Below, piece by piece: positions 14,328 through 16,082 of a stretch of 16,082 nucleotides of DNA. The stretch comes from Treponema sp. Its GTDB lineage: Bacteria; Spirochaetota; Spirochaetia; Treponematales; Treponemataceae. The first letter of the stretch is position 1, and each line of letters starts with the position of its first letter. Position numbers and translations under genes: made by a program. A model generated the notes under the pieces. That model made no database searches and was not told where the DNA came from. It saw nothing but the letters and a program-made list of their open reading frames with translations. The stretch is from positions 1 to 16,082 of the forward strand of contig JALNVF010000078.1 of the NCBI GenBank assembly GCA_023231445.1, in the 5' to 3' direction.

Positions 14328-14996
14328 ATGATAAAAATGCTCCAGGCGATGCTGCAGGGAACTGGAACATCGCTGGAAGTATTCTTTATTACGCTTCTTT
14401 TTGCGGTACCGCTTGCATTGCCCGTTATGGCCGGCCGGACGTCGAGAAACAGAATACTTTCAACAGTTACAAAATTATTTCTTCTCATTATTCGTGGCAC
14501 TCCGCTTATGCTTCAGCTGCTTGTCGTATATTTCGGACCAAGCTTGTTGTGTATCTGGATAAATAGAAAATTCGGCATGGATATACGTATTACCTGGCCT
14601 CGTTTTCTGGCGGCGAATGTTGCACTTATTATTAATTATGCCGCATATTTTGCAGAAATTTACCGGGGTGGTATAGAATCCATTTCTCCGGGGCAGTATG
14701 AAGCTGCAAAAGTTCTAGGTTATACGAAGGATCAGACTTTTTTCTATATAATACTTCCGCAGGTCATAAAACGGATAATTCCTGCTATGGGGAATGAAGT
14801 AATCACTCTTGTAAAGGATACGGCTCTTGTTCAGATTATAGGAGTATCGGAGCTGCTTCGTGTAGCGCAGGAAACGCAGAGCAGGCTTTTTTCTTTTATG
14901 CCGCTTTTTGTTGCAGGTGTATTTTATTTTATTATGAACTGGATTGTTGAAGCGGTGTTTCTGCAGATAGAAAAAAAACTTGCATATTACAAATAA
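14328..14996 (+). CDS. Amino-acid ABC transporter permease
   Basis: A 222-residue inner-membrane permease of the HisMQ/GltJK family. It contains RGTPLMLQ (56-63), typical of this family. The cytoplasmic EAA loop is at about 125-144 (EAAKVLGYTKDQ...ILP), which docks onto the ATPase. About five hydrophobic spans are visible. The ATG directly abuts the stop codon of the binding-protein gene (0 nt). There is no strong Shine-Dalgarno there, so translation is probably coupled; M4 at 14337 is an alternative start. Only one permease gene is present, so the channel should be a homodimer. Confidence 0.93.
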   Translation: MIKMLQAMLQGTGTSLEVFFITLLFAVPLALPVMAGRTSRNRILSTVTKLFLLIIRGTPLMLQLLVVYFGPSLLCIWINRKFGMDIRITWPRFLAANVALIINYAAYFAEIYRGGIESISPGQYEAAKVLGYTKDQTFFYIILPQVIKRIIPAMGNEVITLVKDTALVQIIGVSELLRVAQETQSRLFSFMPLFVAGVFYFIMNWIVEAVFLQIEKKLAYYK

Positions 14997-15013
14997 AGCG
15001 AGGCAGGCTGCTC

Positions 15014-15772
15014 ATGGAACAGTCAGAAGAAATCATCAAAGTTGAAAATCTCTCAAAGTCGTTCGGAACAACAGACGTTATAAAAGATATATCGTTTTCC
15101 GTATACAAAGGCGAGATACTTGGCATTATCGGCCCATCGGGTAGTGGTAAATCCACGATTCTTCGCTGTATTACACAGCTTGAATCCGTTTCCGGCGGAT
15201 CAATTACAGTCTGCGGAAAAAAACTTGTTACTGCCGGTATATATGCTGATAAAAAAACGCAGCGCGATATAGCGCGCTCAGTCGGGCTGGTGTTTCAGAA
15301 TTTTAATCTGTTTCCGCATTATTCTGTTCTGAAAAATATTACTGATGCGCAGATTCATGTGCTTGGCAGGTCTAAAGAGGAAGCTGATCATATGGCGAGG
15401 CAGCTTTTGTCACGAGTCGGGCTTTCCGCAAAAGCGGATAATTATCCGTGTGAACTTTCAGGAGGGCAGCAGCAGCGTGTGTCTATTGCCCGTGCTCTGG
15501 CTATGAAACCGGAAGTTCTGCTTTTTGATGAACCGACGAGTGCGCTTGACCCGGAATTAACGGGAGAGATTCTTGCGGTAATAAAAGATCTTGCAGAAGA
15601 AAAAATGACGATGGTTGTTGTTACACATGAAATGGCATTTGCCCGTGATACAAGTAATCATATTATTTTTATGGATGGAGGCGTGATTGTAGAAGAGGGG
15701 GATCCGCAGAACATCATAAACAACCCTCAGCAGGCAAGAACGAAAGCCTTCCTGTCCCGTTTCAACGCATGA
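15014..15772 (+). CDS. Amino-acid ABC transporter ATP-binding protein (GlnQ/HisP type)
   Basis: A 252-residue ATPase that drives the adjacent permease. Motifs are Walker A GPSGSGKST (40-48), Q-loop Q95, signature LSGGQ (148-152), Walker B VLLFDE (168-173) and switch H205. The length and the FDEPTSALDPEL segment are typical of polar amino-acid importers, and no C-terminal regulatory domain is present. GAGG (15000-15003) lies 10 nt before the ATG. It completes a binding protein, permease and ATPase set. No terminator is obvious after its stop. Confidence 0.95.
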   Translation: MEQSEEIIKVENLSKSFGTTDVIKDISFSVYKGEILGIIGPSGSGKSTILRCITQLESVSGGSITVCGKKLVTAGIYADKKTQRDIARSVGLVFQNFNLFPHYSVLKNITDAQIHVLGRSKEEADHMARQLLSRVGLSAKADNYPCELSGGQQQRVSIARALAMKPEVLLFDEPTSALDPELTGEILAVIKDLAEEKMTMVVVTHEMAFARDTSNHIIFMDGGVIVEEGDPQNIINNPQQARTKAFLSRFNA

Positions 15773-15779
15773 AATCATT

Positions 15780-15858
15780 CAGGGCAAACGCATTATAAAT
15801 TAAAATAGGCTGTTTAAAACTTGTAAAATAATGTATAGTTATTCCCCGGGGGGAAACT
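15780..15858 (+). other. Possible left end of the ISAs1-family element
   Basis: The stretch beginning CAGGGCAAACG at 15780 lies 8 nt after the ATPase stop and 79 nt before the transposase start, a normal place for the left terminal repeat of such an element. The matching right end is outside the window, so the boundary cannot be confirmed. A TATAGT hexamer (15833-15838) could serve the transposase. Confidence 0.25.
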
Positions 15859-16082
15859 ATGACATTACTTGATACAATGGAAGAAATAGAAGACACGCGG
15901 ATAGACCGGTGTAAAAAGCATGAACTGGTAGATATTCTGATGATCTGCCTGCTGGGATTTTTTATAGGGCTTACAGATATAGAAGGCATAGCTTTCTGGG
16001 CCAAAACACAGAAAGAGCGGCTGTCGCGCGTAATCGGATTGAAAAACGGAACGCCGAGTGCAGATACCATTCACCGGGTACT
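15859..16082 (+). mobile_element. ISAs1-family (H-repeat-like) transposase, 5' part, truncated by the window edge
   Basis: The first 74 codons of an open frame that continues past the right edge. The translation contains KKHELVDILMICLLGFFIGLTD followed by IEGIAFWAKTQKERLSRVIGLKNGTPSADTIHRV. This is the conserved N-terminal part of ISAs1 and E. coli H-repeat transposases (the domain that precedes the DDE catalytic core). The catalytic residues are not in the window, so it is unknown whether the gene is intact. A run of six G (15848-15853), within CCCCGGGGGG and 5 nt before the ATG, serves as the ribosome binding site. The frame is open from 15859 to the edge. Confidence 0.85.

Noticed and set aside
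1..16082. CRISPR arrays, toxin-antitoxin pairs, retrons, or defence islands
   Set aside because: No regularly spaced direct repeats, reverse transcriptase, nuclease or small paired genes were seen; the genes are mostly metabolic and transport.

Overview
The window most likely comes from a host-associated spirochaete of the Treponema type with moderate to low GC. The pointers are a BspA/TpLRR-type protein with 23-residue leucine-rich repeats, a secreted protein resembling the P83/100 antigen family, a relaxed lipobox (FTGC) on the solute-binding lipoprotein, and an orphan class III nucleotidyl cyclase. This is inferred from protein style; no rRNA or marker gene is present to prove it.

Layout. 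1-163: a class II tRNA-Leu(GAG) and its terminator. 181-906: a DUF554 membrane protein with no promoter space of its own. 915-2165: an orphan sugar-type ABC ATPase (MsmX/UgpC type) with its own promoter and terminator. 2240-4164: a cytoplasmic LRR protein with an unrecognised C-terminal domain, overlapping by 4 nt a hotdog thioesterase. 4204-8211: branched-chain amino-acid genes ilvD and ilvB, then a short DtxR/MntR-type metal-dependent regulator coupled to ilvB; no ilvN is present. 8212-9921: a short CstA-family transporter ending in a strong terminator. 9925-10740 (minus): the P83/100-like membrane-anchored protein, convergent with cstA and divergent from the next block. 10791-15772: argH, a class III adenylyl cyclase, then a three-gene amino-acid ABC importer (lipoprotein, permease, ATPase), all tightly spaced on the plus strand. 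15859-end: the first 74 codons of an ISAs1-family transposase.

Function. The theme is amino-acid and carbon metabolism: valine/isoleucine/leucine synthesis (IlvD, IlvB), the last step of arginine synthesis (ArgH), amino-acid import, peptide or pyruvate-type carbon uptake (CstA) and a shared sugar-importer ATPase. Two regulators are embedded in these operons, a metal-sensing repressor after ilvB and a cyclase after argH.

The most distinctive signal is that two unrelated genes, the LRR gene and argH, each have a good sigma70-type promoter with a 17-nt spacer whose -10 box ends exactly 7 nt before the ATG. Neither has a Shine-Dalgarno sequence, and in-frame stops exclude longer products. Both mRNAs are therefore predicted to be leaderless. 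I did not find a clear large novel defence or mobile system. The least explained proteins are the LRR/C-terminal-domain fusion and the P83/100-like protein.
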